Origin: Sipunculus nudus
Taxonomy: Eukaryota; Annelida; Sipuncula; Golfingiida; Sipunculidae
Length of the DNA: 64,000 bases
Reading direction: 5' to 3'
Assembly (NCBI GenBank): GCA_026874595.1
Contig: CM049320.1
Span: 40,325,214-40,389,213 of the forward strand
Both the position numbers and the translations under genes were made by a program. Below are positions 11,706-22,870 of the stretch, piece after piece. Under the pieces are notes generated by a model. It was given only the letters and a program-made list of their open reading frames with translations, was not told the origin of the DNA and made no database searches. Positions within the stretch are counted from its first letter, which is position 1. Each line of letters opens with the position of its first letter.

Positions 11706-12459
11706 AATTTGCCTATGACAGACAAATTTATATAAAATCCTGGCGCAGAAAAGAGAATACAGTTTTTGTTACTTTAAAATGTACATCTTAATGTTACAGC
11801 CATTTCGCAAAGTCATTAACAAGTCTAATCTGCATGTGAAGCGTTCTTTTCCTTAGTTCAAAATACATGTGTTGTTTGTGCTCTGACAATGATTGTACAT
11901 GCAATATTGTTTAGTATACCAAATATTGTACGCTCAACGTATTTACATAATACACTTAAGTCCTGTATTTCGAACAATGTCTATTTACAAATGAATATAT
12001 AATACTCCCTTTATGTACTTACATTTAAGGGGTCTATAGTATGGTCACAAAGAGCCTGGAAAAGTTGTCTCTACGGCATAACTGATACAGGCGTGAGAAG
12101 CGATGATACAGGCATTATCAGCTCGAGAAGCGAGACACCGGAACTTACAGAAAACTAGGACTGAGATAGGCCCAGTGCACCAACCTTATACCAAATAACA
12201 AAGGTATGTCTGGGTTGGGAAAAACATATGAAGCTGCAATTATTCACCAATTTGGTAGTATTCCCATCACAATTTATCTTATGAGCTGATTGATAAGATG
12301 TCTCATAGTGAGCTTAGCTAACAAGCCATAAATGAGAGAGAAGCCTTATATGCTTAAATAGTGTGCCCTGAGAATACGTGATATTCATGATAGGCCTAAC
12401 ATTTACTAAATGGTATACCACCAAAATCCGTTTAGGCCAATCTGCCATATGTCTGTTAT

Positions 12460-12702
12460 CAGAGGCGAATCCAGAAGGGGGGGGGGTGTCCAGGCCGCAA
12501 ACAATTTTTCTGAAACCCTTAAAAAGGTTTTCGGCGACATAAAGTTGAGGAGGGGTTATGCAGGACCCCCTTGTCAACCCCACCCCACCCCCACCCCCCG
12601 TTTCCGGACAAGGGAACCTTTGTTTTAGGTTTTTATCATTGGTCTCCCCAGGAGTGGACCAACCCCTCCTTTTCTTAAATCCTGGATCCTACCCTACCCC
12701 TG
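12460..12702. mobile_element. Possible MITE with CAGRGG ends
   Basis: The left end reads CAGAGGCGAATCCAG followed by a G run. The right end, reverse-complemented, reads CAGGGGTAGGGTAGGATCCA, so the two share CAGRGG and GATCCAG/AATCCAG with a small indel. CAGGGG..ATCCAGG ends with G/C runs recur elsewhere (24493, 17605-17960). No target duplication was found on comparing the 8 bp on each side, so this stays tentative. Confidence 0.35.
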
Positions 12703-13245
12703 AACACTTCCATGTATAGAGACAGATCTGCGGGTTTACTAGCATGAATTAAATTGATGCGTGGATGCCGAGGACACGCCGAATAATAAGAACGCATTAA
12801 GCCCCAAACTTTGGAGTTTTATTTTTTTTAAATCAAAGTTGAACTATTCAACGAAAGTCCATGGGTATTATGACCCTCCTTTTCTTCCACATTTCATATT
12901 TAGCTTTTTTTAATTATGTACTATTGGCAGAGAAAAGACCACTCAAAACCAAAATTATGGTATTTTCTGAACAATATTTCAGGGAGGAGATTTTTTTCAC
13001 CCTTAGTTTCTATACAGCAAAGATTCGTTACGCTTGGGGGGAGGTTGTACATAGTAGACCCATTTGCCACAACTGGATCTAGTGTAGTACATAGGTACTG
13101 GTGGTAAACATAGGTACGCTACCTACGCGAGCACCTTATTGGGCCTTCGGTACAGCGTTGTCATGTATTTAGTATAACGCGAAGGTCAGTCATCAAAAAA
13201 TAGGCCATGAATGAGAACACCATTAATAAATAATAAGAATATAGG

Positions 13246-13248
<3 letters not shown>

Positions 13249-13295
<47 letters not shown>
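13249..13295. repeat. (AT)n microsatellite
   Basis: About 23 AT dinucleotides in intron 1 close to exon 1. Confidence 0.95.
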
Positions 13296-13298
<3 letters not shown>

Positions 13299-13671
13299 CC
13301 TATCCGCGTGTCTGAGCACCAGTTAACCTCTTAATACAAGGAAAATTAATACATTACCATAAGCAAAGGACCGGCTTGTATATGTACACAAGCCGATTTA
13401 ACAATGAATACCATATCCGTGTTGGCTAAATATATGTTAGACACTTTTGTAATCCTAACACTCTCAGACCTGCTTTAGCGACTGATTAAATGGCTGAGAC
13501 TATAATATGGTCTATAATAAACAACTCAAGGGGAAAGAAAACGCACAAGTGGCCTTGCAACTAGTATCGGTGTGTGATTATTATTTAAATAAGAAGTTAA
13601 ACCAATATATGGAATCTGCTTTTATACGGGCTCCCATATTATCGTAATACATTCACTTCGTATGGCCTCAC

Positions 13672-13852
13672 CTTTGTTTGTGTCGTTAAAAACACAGGTT
13701 AGTTTGTTGCTTGTCACTGACGAGCTTCTTGAAAGAGTCATGTTCACAGCCACACGGAAGGGAGAGAAATCTCCCGTTATGGTTACCACAACTATCATAG
13801 TAGCAGATAGAAGCACCAGAACAAAAATAAATACTTGTAAAATCCGAGGCAT
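13672..13852 (-). CDS. B4GALT: Beta-1,4-galactosyltransferase exon 1 (signal anchor)
   Basis: First coding exon on the minus strand: ATG at 13852, 60 codons plus 1 nt, ending at the strong donor AAAG/GTGAGG (13671). It starts MPRILQVFIFVLVLLSATMI, a short basic cytosolic tail and one hydrophobic anchor (about residues 4-26). A luminal stem follows with NMT and NDT sequons and one Cys. This is the topology of a Golgi glycosyltransferase. Its leftover G plus exon 2's GA makes a Gly codon, so the two join in frame. The assignment rests on topology, phase, strand and position, because stems are not conserved. A second ATG at 13871 in another frame overlaps the start and could act as an upstream ORF. 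The main ATG has A at -3. Confidence 0.6.
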
Positions 13853-13929
13853 CTTCTGTTGAAAGACTCATTGAAGGATGCGTTTACCCCCTGTTATAAT
13901 CCTTATGGTTAAGTCGCCGATTTGATGTG

Positions 13930-13946
13930 GTACACGTGTATATAAA
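13930..13946 (-). promoter_or_regulatory. TATA-like element upstream of exon 1
   Basis: Minus-strand TTTATATACACG lies about 85 bp upstream of the exon 1 ATG and could place transcription start near 13905. TATA-like strings are common in AT-rich sequence, so support is weak. Confidence 0.2.
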
Positions 13947-13949
13947 CAT

Positions 13950-15384
13950 TGATCCACACAAATGGGAATGTAGCGTTTTACTAATAAAACAGTACCAGGA
14001 ACACTAATTGAAGGGCAGCTCAGCTAAGCGCGCGTCACTGTCAACAGACTTGTCGTGGTTCATTTTACACATATAAATGAGCTGTCACACGCTCCAGTTA
14101 CGGGGTTCAAGAACTCCCATTCTGTTAACGTCTGAATACAGGTATAAAAAAAAACTGTTACACGCATTTACTACCTCTTTTCTTACCTCTGGTCCCGAGA
14201 CGTGTCTGAGCGTGGGTAATATTTGATTAAGTGTACCCTCTGACTGTTTCACTTGCCTTCAGCTAGGCAGGCCGGTTAATTAGTAACGAAACTGCGTGTA
14301 GGTTTTAGATCCGGGTTCAAACAGTTGCAGTCTCCTACTCCTATATACAGTTTACAGTTAACCACGGGACTATTTTCGAACACTTCGGGCGTGTCTTATT
14401 CATCAATGTGTTATCGGTGCCAGGGAGGTGCAAATTATCATAAACGATCTGCTCCTGGCGTGGTGGTTTTGGTTGCGTCATATTTGCCTCGCTCAGTTTT
14501 GTAGCAAACTTGCCTGATGGTCGGAACACGTTAACTTATCACACCGGGCCCGCCAGGATACACGTCATCTGGCTCAGTAGGGTGGAGCAGTGCATGCAGC
14601 ACCCTCTGTCTGGAGAAGAAAGGACTACTCGATTCTGGGTAATTCTTACTGAGCATATACGAGTTCGAAATCTGGACTCTGTTACTCTTTCAAGCCTCCA
14701 TTTTAGGATATGTAGGCAGTTATTTATACCGTTATCGAATATACTTGTAAATCTTTAAGGGATATTCGGTTTGTTAACAACATTATTCAGGCAATCATGA
14801 ACGGATTCGCATTAAATTTCCAGGGCATTTCGGGAATGTGCATTTGAAGATAAATTAGGTTTTGGTGTGGATCCGGCACATGATTCGGATTGTGGAACGT
14901 CGAGGAATATTTAAAAATGTATTTATGCAATATATGTCACTTATGCAATAATGAACCTCGGAATATAGACCGAATAAGCAAATGCAATCATGGAGGAATC
15001 TTGCATTTACTGAAATGCAGGTTTTTAGTTTTATCAGAAAATATGCTTTTTCAACAATAAAACGCTAAAGCTAAAGACGCAACAGTAATGTATAACGCAT
15101 AACGACCGAAGCACAAATTAGAACTGACTCTCTCATTTTAATCAGATATCGCACTTTATCTATTCTTAGAACAAAAAATATAAATATGCAGGTTATATAT
15201 AGGACTGAGGCGAGCCAAACAAAAGGACCAGACATAAGGAAGTTTGAATAGTATACTGAGTAAAGGAAAGAATGGGAAATGGCTTAAAACACCGAGACAC
15301 ACAAGAACCATTGCCATGGGCTGGAGCTGTCCGTGGGTTTTCACATATTAATCATAATACAAGATTGTCATAGGACCTCCTATG
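13950..15384. other. Intergenic stretch, nothing recognised
   Basis: Mixed-composition sequence upstream of the galactosyltransferase gene. Short frames on both strands show no domain or splice-supported exon. Confidence 0.5.
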
Positions 15385-17310
15385 CCTTCCGGGGGGTGGG
15401 GGGGGGTACCTGAACAGAGAAGGGTAACCTGAAATCTAGTTCATGTTACCCCCTTGGCGTACCTAGGCAGAGAATGACAACCTAAAACTACTTAAATGTT
15501 ACCCCCGGGGAGTATCTGCACAGATTAGGGTATTTGAAATCGGATTTATGTTACCCCAGCGGGGTATCTGAATAATGAGGTGTAGCCTGAAATCGGATTA
15601 TGTTTACCCCTAGGCGTATCTGAGCAGAGACGGGTAACCTAAAACCGGGTTCATGTTTACCATGGGGGTTATCAGAACAGAGATATGTAACCTGAAATCG
15701 GGTTCATGTTACCCCAGAGAGAAGGATGACTTGAAATCGGGTTAATTTTATCCCCGGGGGGGGGGGATATCTGAACAGAGAAGAGTAACTTAAAACCGAT
15801 TTGATATTACCCTTGGAGGGAATATGACCAGAGATGGTTAACCTTAAACCAGGGTCATGTTACCCCCTAGGCGTATCTGAACAGAGAAGGGTACGTAACC
15901 TTTAACCGGTTTCTTGTTACCCCTGGGTATTTAAACAAAGATAGGTAATCTGAAATTGGGATCATGTTTCTCCTGTGGGTTAACGGAATGGAGAAGGTTA
16001 ATCTGAAATCGGGTTAATTTTACCCCCTGGGGTATCTGAACAGAGAAGGGTAACATGAAAGCGGGTTAAAGTTTCCCCTGCGAGGTATCTGAACGGAAAA
16101 GGGTAACCTTTAACCGGCTACATGTTAGCCCCGGGTTGTATCTGAACAGTGAAGGATAACCTGGTATCGGGTTCATATTACCCCCGGGGGCGTATCTGAA
16201 AAGAGAAGGGTCACTTAAAACCATTTTCATGTTATCCCCCGTGCTGTATTTGAACAGAGCCGGGTAATCAGAAATCGGGTTCATATTACCCCCGGGGGCG
16301 TATCTGAAAAGAGAAGGTTCACCTAAAACCATTTTCATGTTATTCCCCGTGCTGTATTTGAACAGAGCCAGGTAATCAGAAATCGGGTTCATATTACCCC
16401 CGGGGGCGTATCTGAAAAGAGAAGGGTCACTTAAAACCATTTTCATGTTATCCCCCGTGCTGTATTTGAACAGAGCCGGGTAATCAGAAATCGGGTTCAT
16501 ATTACCCCCGGGGGCGTATCTGAAAAGAGAAGGTTCACCTAAAACCGTTTTCATGTTATCCCCCGTACTGTATTTGAAAAGAGCCGGGTAATCAGAAATC
16601 GGGTTCATATTACCCCCGGGGGCGTATCTGAAAAGAGAAGGGTCACCTAAAACCATTTTCATGTTATTCCCCGTGCTGTATTTGAACAGAGCCAGGTAAT
16701 CAGAAATCGGGTTCATATTACCCCCGGGGGCGTATCTGAAAAGAGAAGGGTCACTTAAAACCATTTTCATGTTATCCCCCGTGCTGTATTTGAACAGAGC
16801 CGGGTAATCAGAAATCGGGTTCATATTACCCCCGGGGGCGTATCTGAAAAGAGAAGGTTCACCTAAAACCGTTTTCATGTTATCCCCCGTGCTGTATTTG
16901 AAAAGAGCCGGGTAATCAGAAATCGGGTTCATATTACCCCCGGGGGCGTATCTGAAAAGAGAAGGTTCACCTAAAACCATTTTCATGTTATTCCCCGTGC
17001 TGTATTTGAACAGAGCCAGGTAATCAGAAATCGGGTTCATATTACCCCCGGGGGCGTATCTGAAAAGAGAAGGGTCACCTAAAACCGTTTTCATGTTATC
17101 CCCCGTGCTGTATTTGAACAGAGCCGGGTAATCAGAAATCGGGTTCATATTACCCCCGGGGGCGTATCTGAAAAGAGAAGGGTCACCTAAAACCGTTTTC
17201 ATGTTATCCCCCGTGCTGTATTTGAACAGAGCCGGGTAATCAGAAATCGGGTTCATATTACCCCCGGGGGCGTATCTGAATAGAGAAGGGTATAACCTAA
17301 AACCGGTTTT
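15385..17310. repeat. 54-60-bp minisatellite with 108-bp higher-order unit
   Basis: From 15385 to about 16180 diverged units of 55-60 bp repeat around GGTATCTGAACAGAGAAGGG, TAACCTGAAATCGGGTTCAT and GTTACCCCC. From about 16180 to 17280 two unit types alternate (CGTATCTGAAAAGAGAAGG / CTGTATTTGAACAGAGCC) to make an exact 108-bp period, repeated about ten times with few substitutions. Variants inside the 108-bp units follow a further cycle of three. The GGTAAC...GTTACC halves make each basic unit partly self-complementary. The left part is old and the right part recently amplified. Confidence 0.95.
16066..17256 (-). CDS. 396-codon frame of 36-residue repeats inside the minisatellite
   Basis: The minus-strand frame stays open through the 108-bp array because 108 is a multiple of 3. 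Each 36-residue unit has two similar halves, DYPALFKYSTGDNMKTVLG (19 residues) and DPSLFRYAPGGNMNPIS (17 residues). Variable sites are P/L, D/N, T/M, D/E and G/S, and they cycle with a period of three units. The last units diverge and the frame ends in the older array. There is no signal peptide, no known domain, and no splice or polyadenylation evidence. The opening Met is simply a repeat residue. Most likely it is a non-coding minisatellite by-product, recorded because a translated repeat protein cannot be ruled out by eye. Confidence 0.15.
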   Translation of the reverse strand: MNPISDYPALFKYSTGDNMKTVLGDPSLFRYAPGGNMNPISDYPALFKYSTGDNMKTVLGDPSLFRYAPGGNMNPISDYLALFKYSTGNNMKMVLGEPSLFRYAPGGNMNPISDYPALFKYSTGDNMKTVLGEPSLFRYAPGGNMNPISDYPALFKYSTGDNMKMVLSDPSLFRYAPGGNMNPISDYLALFKYSTGNNMKMVLGDPSLFRYAPGGNMNPISDYPALFKYSTGDNMKTVLGEPSLFRYAPGGNMNPISDYPALFKYSTGDNMKMVLSDPSLFRYAPGGNMNPISDYLALFKYSTGNNMKMVLGEPSLFRYAPGGNMNPISDYPALFKYSTGDNMKMVLSDPSLFRYAPGGNMNPIPGYPSLFRYNPGLTCSRLKVTLFRSDTSQGKL

Positions 17311-17604
17311 ATTTTAGTTTTTAGCTTGTGGTTCCATCGGGTTTCGAAGACTGGGACTGGTAGTAAGTCGACTTGAACTCTAGGGCTCTGACCTGGACTC
17401 AACTTGTCAATTACTTCATCATGGCCTAGACTTTTCTTGTAAATATTTTGAAATGTTCATTTTTCCTCACACCTATTAACTTTGAGATAACCACTGTGTA
17501 TTTGGCATAGTTCTGACGCATTGTTTAGCATATTTCTGTCGCATGTGTTTAAATCCAACATGGTCAGAACTTCAAACAGGCCCTATTATGAAGACCAAAC
17601 GACA

Positions 17605-17960
17605 CAGTGGCGTCAATTTTTCTTCCAGGGTGGTGGGGGGGGGGATGACTTTGTATATTTATACACACACACACACATAAACCTTTTTCAGCGTCTCTGA
17701 GTGACATATTTAACTATATATATATATATTTATATATATAAACATACCAATGTTAATCATATTTTATATAATTATAATATTGTAATAGAAAATAAGTTTT
17801 TGTGATACAAAGCAAGGTTTAGATATAACATTTTTTAGTAAATGGATCCAAAGACTTTATTTATATATTTATTAATATATTTCATTTGCAATATTATAAT
17901 ATTATTCTATGAAAAGTGGGGGGGGGTGATTACCCCCATCCCCCTATATTGACGCCCCTG
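17605..17960. mobile_element. Small hAT-like MITE (356 bp)
   Basis: The left end is CAGTGGCGTCAAT. The right end, reverse-complemented, is CAGGGGCGTCAAT, a 13-bp terminal inverted repeat with one mismatch, followed on both sides by G/C-rich stretches. The flanking 8 bp are AAACGACA (17597-17604) and AAACGAAA (17961-17968), a 7/8 match. CAG-starting ends with 8-bp target duplications are typical of the hAT superfamily. No transposase is encoded. The interior is AT-rich with a TA microsatellite. Confidence 0.7.
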
Positions 17961-17994
17961 AAACGAAAACACTTGCAATAAAAGAGGCCTTCGG

Positions 17995-18560
17995 CTACAA
18001 ACATCAGCGGCCATCTTGGATTTAAGGGTTAAATTCTGTAAAATAATACATCTGACATTAAATATGAATTCCTCAACCCCAGAAAACCAAGAATCCATAT
18101 ACAGAATACTAATGCAGGTAAATCAATGAAACAATAATTTTCAAAATGGAGGAGATCTTTGATTTCGGCTTTTCCGGGTTCCACCCTCACTTTGAAGGGA
18201 GACACCCTCGCCGGATTGTTATATTAACATTCAGAGAAACCAGATCGATGGAGTCACGGACCACGAGAGCTCATTACGGAGTCGACATGTGACTAGTTTG
18301 AAAGAAAGTAATTTTTAACTAAAATCGTCGGCCATCTTAGATTTTAAGGTCAATACAGGTCAGGTCACAAATTTGACATCAAATATGAATTTTTCGCGCC
18401 CCCCCCCCCCCCCCGAAGAAAACCATAATCCTTATACTGAACAGTATTGCAGGTCAAACCGTGTAAAAATAAATTTCAAAATGGCGGATGGCGGCCATTT
18501 ATGGATTTCGGGCTGTCCCAGATTCCGCCCACACTTTCACGAGGGACACCCTCGCTTCTT
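17995..18560. repeat. Two-copy diverged tandem duplication (about 330 bp)
   Basis: 17995-18212 and 18328-18560 share an ordered series of blocks: CGGCCATCTTGGATTT / CGGCCATCTTAGATTT, TGACATTAAATATGAATT / TGACATCAAATATGAATT, TTTCAAAATGG, GATTTCGG, and GACACCCTCGC at both ends. A run of about 18 C at 18398-18415 is specific to the second copy. The plus-strand ORF at 18373-18654 lies on this repeat and the following poly-T and is not a gene. Confidence 0.8.
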
Positions 18561-21500
18561 TTTTTTTTTTTTTATAAATTTACTTAGATTAGAAGACTTA
18601 GAAGCTTTAAACTCCAATAAGAAACCAACCTTCGCTCTCCATTGCTCCAGATGACCGAACTAATCTTGTTTAAGCCACTCTTTTTTATTTAGTTTGTTTA
18701 AGCTCTTTCCTTTCATGAAATAACACAATATTTTTATATTTCCGGGAATATGAATAAATGTATCAATCACATTATGCTGCATTTTCTACAAGATGTTGAC
18801 CATTTATTTTGTATGAAGTCAGACACGGAGTTTCGAGTAAGCCTTGACCGTTAGCACTGGAATCTACAAGTAAAATGATAGGTTATAAAGCAAAAAAAAA
18901 AAACCTTAGTATGAGTTGATTTCCTCAATAACGCGAAACGTGAATAATGATGAGCCTTGTTTCGAAGGAATGGTGGAGGGGGTGGGGAGGGTCAGTGGGA
19001 CATGCCTCCTCAAGTTTTAGGGATGGGAACAAAACACATGAAGGGAATCATTTGTCTCACTCATTTGTAGGGGAATAAAACGCGCATACTTTTGTATAAA
19101 GTGATTTCGAGATTATATATATAATTCAATTACCATCTTTCTAGTTTCTTCATATTGACTTCGATACTTTTTCAGTTGCGCATCTCATAAAAAGAAAATT
19201 TATAGTTATATATAAATATAGATTACTTCAATATAAGTAATGAATCAACATGATTGTTATCTTAAAAGTAAGAAAACAAAAAAAAACAAGTGTCTTTCTA
19301 AATTCAGAATTTCTATTTCACTGGACCCAAGAATGGCTCGGCCTTATATTTCGGATACACGTCGGAGTCCAGGGTCCTTGAGTCAAGGTCCTAGTTTCCA
19401 TGCTACAAAAAGTTGAGGTTATAAAACAATAGTTTTAGAGTGAGGAATGTTTGAAGAAAGTTATGTAGTTCCAGTTTTTAAATGCCGCTCTGAGGTACTA
19501 TCAAAATAATGGTTTTAAATTTTATGAAAATTATTTTTCTCTCAAGAAACGGATCTAAACTGAAATAATTTGTTGGTTTTTACACCTTATATTTAAGTAA
19601 TATAATAATTAGTAACTTTTTAATAAGAATGTTCAATGCAAAATACACTTTATGAATATCTATATATTAATAGCGCAACGGGATTTGTGTGATTTTCTGT
19701 ATCCTCTCTGATACCACACAGCGGATTGCCGTGTTCCTCGACATACATATGGTCCGGGTTTCACCCACATTTATTGTCCCACAGGACAGACTCGCCATCT
19801 ATCGTTTTCAACGGAACTATGAAAGACTATTTGACATCAGATCTTACTGCTCCCCCAAACCGTGCTTAGCACGGGTAATTGCTAGTAGAAAATTAATTCA
19901 GGTTCATTAGTTTGCTGGCATGTCTTTTCAGTCGACCAGTTTGAACAGTATTAATGATATGGCGTGTGATATTCGCAATCTAATGGACTGCGACGCTTTT
20001 ATAAGAACTTACATACTTCACAAGAATCTTGACGGCTCGTATGCTTCAACAAGCTGAGGACGAATGATACCATACGAAGGAAGCAAGTTTCCTGTAATCA
20101 CACTGGTGTAAATGACGAATATTCTTTTTGTACAGTCAACAACACCGTCAACGTTGTTATTGTCATTTAGTTATTTAGTATAATTTACCGCCACCTAAGA
20201 TTTTTAACAAAGTATAGATATGGTAAGTAATCCTCAAGTCTGAATAACCAGCAGATATTACAGTTTCACTCGATAATGATCTCGTGATAAACAGGGCAAG
20301 TTTAAAGGGGGCACAGAGTAGCTTTCTTATCTTGGTGTTAAAGGAATTTAGTTATTTAATCATGTGGAGATATATTTTTTTTCTGCAAAGAGAAAGGTTT
20401 ATCATTAGATGTTGGGGGGGGGGGGGGGGTCTTAAGAGGTTTGCTTCGACAGTTGCTGTCACCTGGAGTCCGAGGTCACAGTTCTATAATGCAATACACA
20501 AGGCTCGACCCTCTCAACATTTGTAAACAGAGCACAGCCTCGCACTTTCAAAGCGATCGAAGAAACAGGTTAAACCATATTTGCTTTAAATATCAAAATA
20601 TAATTTGAATTAAATTAAAGCAAATGACTATGCGCAGAAATAAACAGGTGAAAATCTTCATCGACAACTGAAAAACGAATGTGAAGACATCAATATTTAT
20701 CTTGGCAACGTCCGATAGGAGAAAAGGTACTTTACATTCTTGCATTATAATATATTTAACATTTTAGACGGTGTGCCTAAGAAAAAATAGATTACCATGG
20801 TCGAAGAGGATGTGATGCATTACATTGTGACAGGCTATGCTCTATTGCTAAAACTGTGAGAAACATCATGAATATCCTTTTTTTTAATTTTTATTAGTCA
20901 AAGGTCATAAATGAATAAATTATATAATTAATAAGTAAGCAAGCAAAATCATTAAATCATTACTTACTGAAGCATTAGAATTTCAAATAATATCACTGAT
21001 AAACATTAATCAAATCTTATCATCTGTCTTCGACCCAATAATTCTAAACTTGACCAGAAATCAGCCACTAAATCATAGTTTCAAAATAAATGAATAAACA
21101 GCTCCGTTTATTTATACCAAAATCACACCGATCAGAATCTTTAATTTTCCATTTAAAGTTATTAGCCAGACATTTTTTCAGGAATTTATATTGAAATACT
21201 TGTACTTGACATCCTTTGAACTTGAAACTGGAAGAGAATACGTGTATATTGTTTCTAAGCTGATTTCACAGGCATTTATAGGGTTAATCATTATGATTTG
21301 TTCCTTGCTAAAGATCGGACAGAAGGATAAAGGATAAAAACACATCGATAAAGCTCAGAATGACTGAAAATAAGCAGAAGTGAAATGGGATCTTTAGATA
21401 AGTGTCTACTTGTTCTAACTTGGATAATGTAACGACTGATATGTGTTTAAACGGAAGGGATATTGCCACTAATACGGACGCATAAAAAGTGGAAACACTG

Positions 21501-21565
21501 TGTCCTTATCTGAGTCAGTTACTGTATCCGTATCCGTATCGGGCCGCATTAGTAGACACACAGCT
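18561..21565. other. 3-kb AT-rich stretch, no gene seen
   Basis: Starts in a poly-T run and includes a poly-G run of about 16 at 20414-20429. Short frames (for example 19689-19910, 20284-20526) have no recognised domain. It lies downstream of the FkbM gene, and no AATAAA was found close after that gene's stop. Confidence 0.5.
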
Positions 21566-22576
21566 TCAAAGTGCTCCAACTAACACGTGGCGCCATATAA
21601 TGTCAAGAGGCCATTTATTCCATTGTTTAATGTTCAGAGCAGTCATGTGGTATGGGGGTTTATAGCTATAAGCGCAAGGTTCATATCCTTTGTTGGTCAT
21701 GGTGGAAATAAGTTCTTGCACGCGGGCCGTATCTTTCCCATAGACCTTTAGCGGAAACGCCCACTCCATTAAAATGTAAGGGACAAATAACTTCTGAAAG
21801 AAACGAGTTGAATTTTTAAACGCCTTATCCTCATAGCCCTCAGCGTCAATTTTTAATATGGCCACGTTAAAATCGATAACTTCCAACAAATCATCCATTA
21901 AAACAGACTGCATCAAGGGACCTTGACCTTTATATGGGGCCATTCTTAAGGCGCCTTGGTTTTCAGTCCCGTAAGCAAATACAGCTGTGAAATTTTCGTA
22001 TTTGTCAGCGATTGCGTTCTGTACTATTGTCACCTTGTCCTCCAGTTTACCGACCTTGACCGACTTATGGATATGTGATACGTGCTCCGGCCACGGTTCA
22101 ACGACAACGGTCTTGTGTCCCATTGTGGCGGCTAATAGTCCATAAACCGCGATGTTTGCGCCAATATCTATAAAACCTAGGTCGGGGAATTTCTTTAACA
22201 TCGCTGTAACTGTCGGCATGTACGACCCTTCCCAGGCGCCATACTTTTTTATATATAATGATACCATTTGGTCTTTTTTAATATCATAAATACACACAGT
22301 GTAGGGCGGGTCTGTCTTGGTGACAACGCACTCGTAGTTGGCGTCGTTTGGTTTACGTGCGTCAACGACCACACACTTCCTCTTCGTTTGTATGTTCTGG
22401 ACGTATCCGGGATCTCTAGGTCCATCCGAATAACTTCCGACTGGTTTCATTTTGTTACTACCATTAAAATGGAACGATTCATCATATACATAATTTCTTG
22501 TTGACAAAAGAACAATTAAAATGAAGGCCATACAGGAGATCAGCAAGGCGAGGTACTTGAAGCGAAATAGTTCCAT
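21566..22576 (-). CDS. FkbM-family SAM-dependent methyltransferase, type II membrane protein
   Basis: Complete 336-residue single-exon gene on the minus strand. Residues about 7-25 form a signal anchor after a short tail (MELFRFK), so the catalytic domain should be luminal. The stem (26-90) has an NGS sequon and several Cys. The methyltransferase fold shows motif I FIDIGANIAVYGLLAA (135-150), the acidic end of strand 2 in VVVEPWPEH (157-165), and ILKIDAEGYED (240-250), the FkbM-type signature late in the Rossmann fold. Length and order fit the FkbM (Methyltransf_21) group, whose members methylate hydroxyls of sugars or polyketides. The substrate here is unknown. The start has a strong context (A at -3, G at +4). 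No intron is visible, unlike the split galactosyltransferase, so a retrocopied or expanded paralogue is possible. Confidence 0.88.
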   Translation of the reverse strand: MELFRFKYLALLISCMAFILIVLLSTRNYVYDESFHFNGSNKMKPVGSYSDGPRDPGYVQNIQTKRKCVVVDARKPNDANYECVVTKTDPPYTVCIYDIKKDQMVSLYIKKYGAWEGSYMPTVTAMLKKFPDLGFIDIGANIAVYGLLAATMGHKTVVVEPWPEHVSHIHKSVKVGKLEDKVTIVQNAIADKYENFTAVFAYGTENQGALRMAPYKGQGPLMQSVLMDDLLEVIDFNVAILKIDAEGYEDKAFKNSTRFFQKLFVPYILMEWAFPLKVYGKDTARVQELISTMTNKGYEPCAYSYKPPYHMTALNIKQWNKWPLDIIWRHVLVGAL

Positions 22577-22725
22577 CGTTCACACACACAATCCCGACAC
22601 CGGCTGCTGCCTGGGGAGTTGGGAGCTCGGATATCAACAAGTCGTATTTTGCTTTATCCTCGTCAGTCGGATGGATGTGTACCCGTGTTTTTATTCAAGA
22701 CCTGAAATCATGATAACAGAGCACT

Positions 22726-22738
22726 TTTATAAATACTA
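22726..22738 (-). promoter_or_regulatory. TATA-like element upstream of the FkbM gene
   Basis: Minus-strand TATTTATAAAAGTG lies about 150 bp upstream of the ATG. It would predict a start near 22700 and a 5' UTR of about 120 bp. This is a weak call in AT-rich sequence. Confidence 0.25.
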
Positions 22739-22852
22739 AATAAAGGGACCTCTTCATGCACACTATATCATTATTTCGAACAATTTCAACCTTCAAGACA
22801 TCGTGGATAACAAAAGCGGGTTCATTTAACTGAGTCAAACAAGTGATCCGAG

Positions 22853-22870
22853 GTCATGACGCTCAGCTAA
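22853..22870 (+). repeat. Dispersed CTCAGCTGA-type motif
   Basis: GGTCATGACGCTCAGCTAA, one of seven same-orientation copies in the window, about 275 bp upstream of the FkbM start codon. It is followed within 15 bp by CTGTCAACA, as at 24598 (CTGACATGTTGAC). Confidence 0.65.

Larger units (their letters stand above)
6923..13671. other. Galactosyltransferase intron 1 (about 6.7 kb)
   Basis: Exon 1 ends in phase 1 and exon 2 starts with the two bases needed, so direct splicing is consistent and this interval reads as one intron. It holds a small membrane ORF (7533-7673), microsatellites, degenerate repeats (8960-10540), a TATCGATA/CTCGCGATA cluster (about 11183-11240), one copy of the CTCAGCTGA-type motif (11688-11705), a possible MITE (12460-12702) and a long TA tract (13249-13295). 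The rest is AT-rich with no recognisable exon. Confidence 0.6.
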
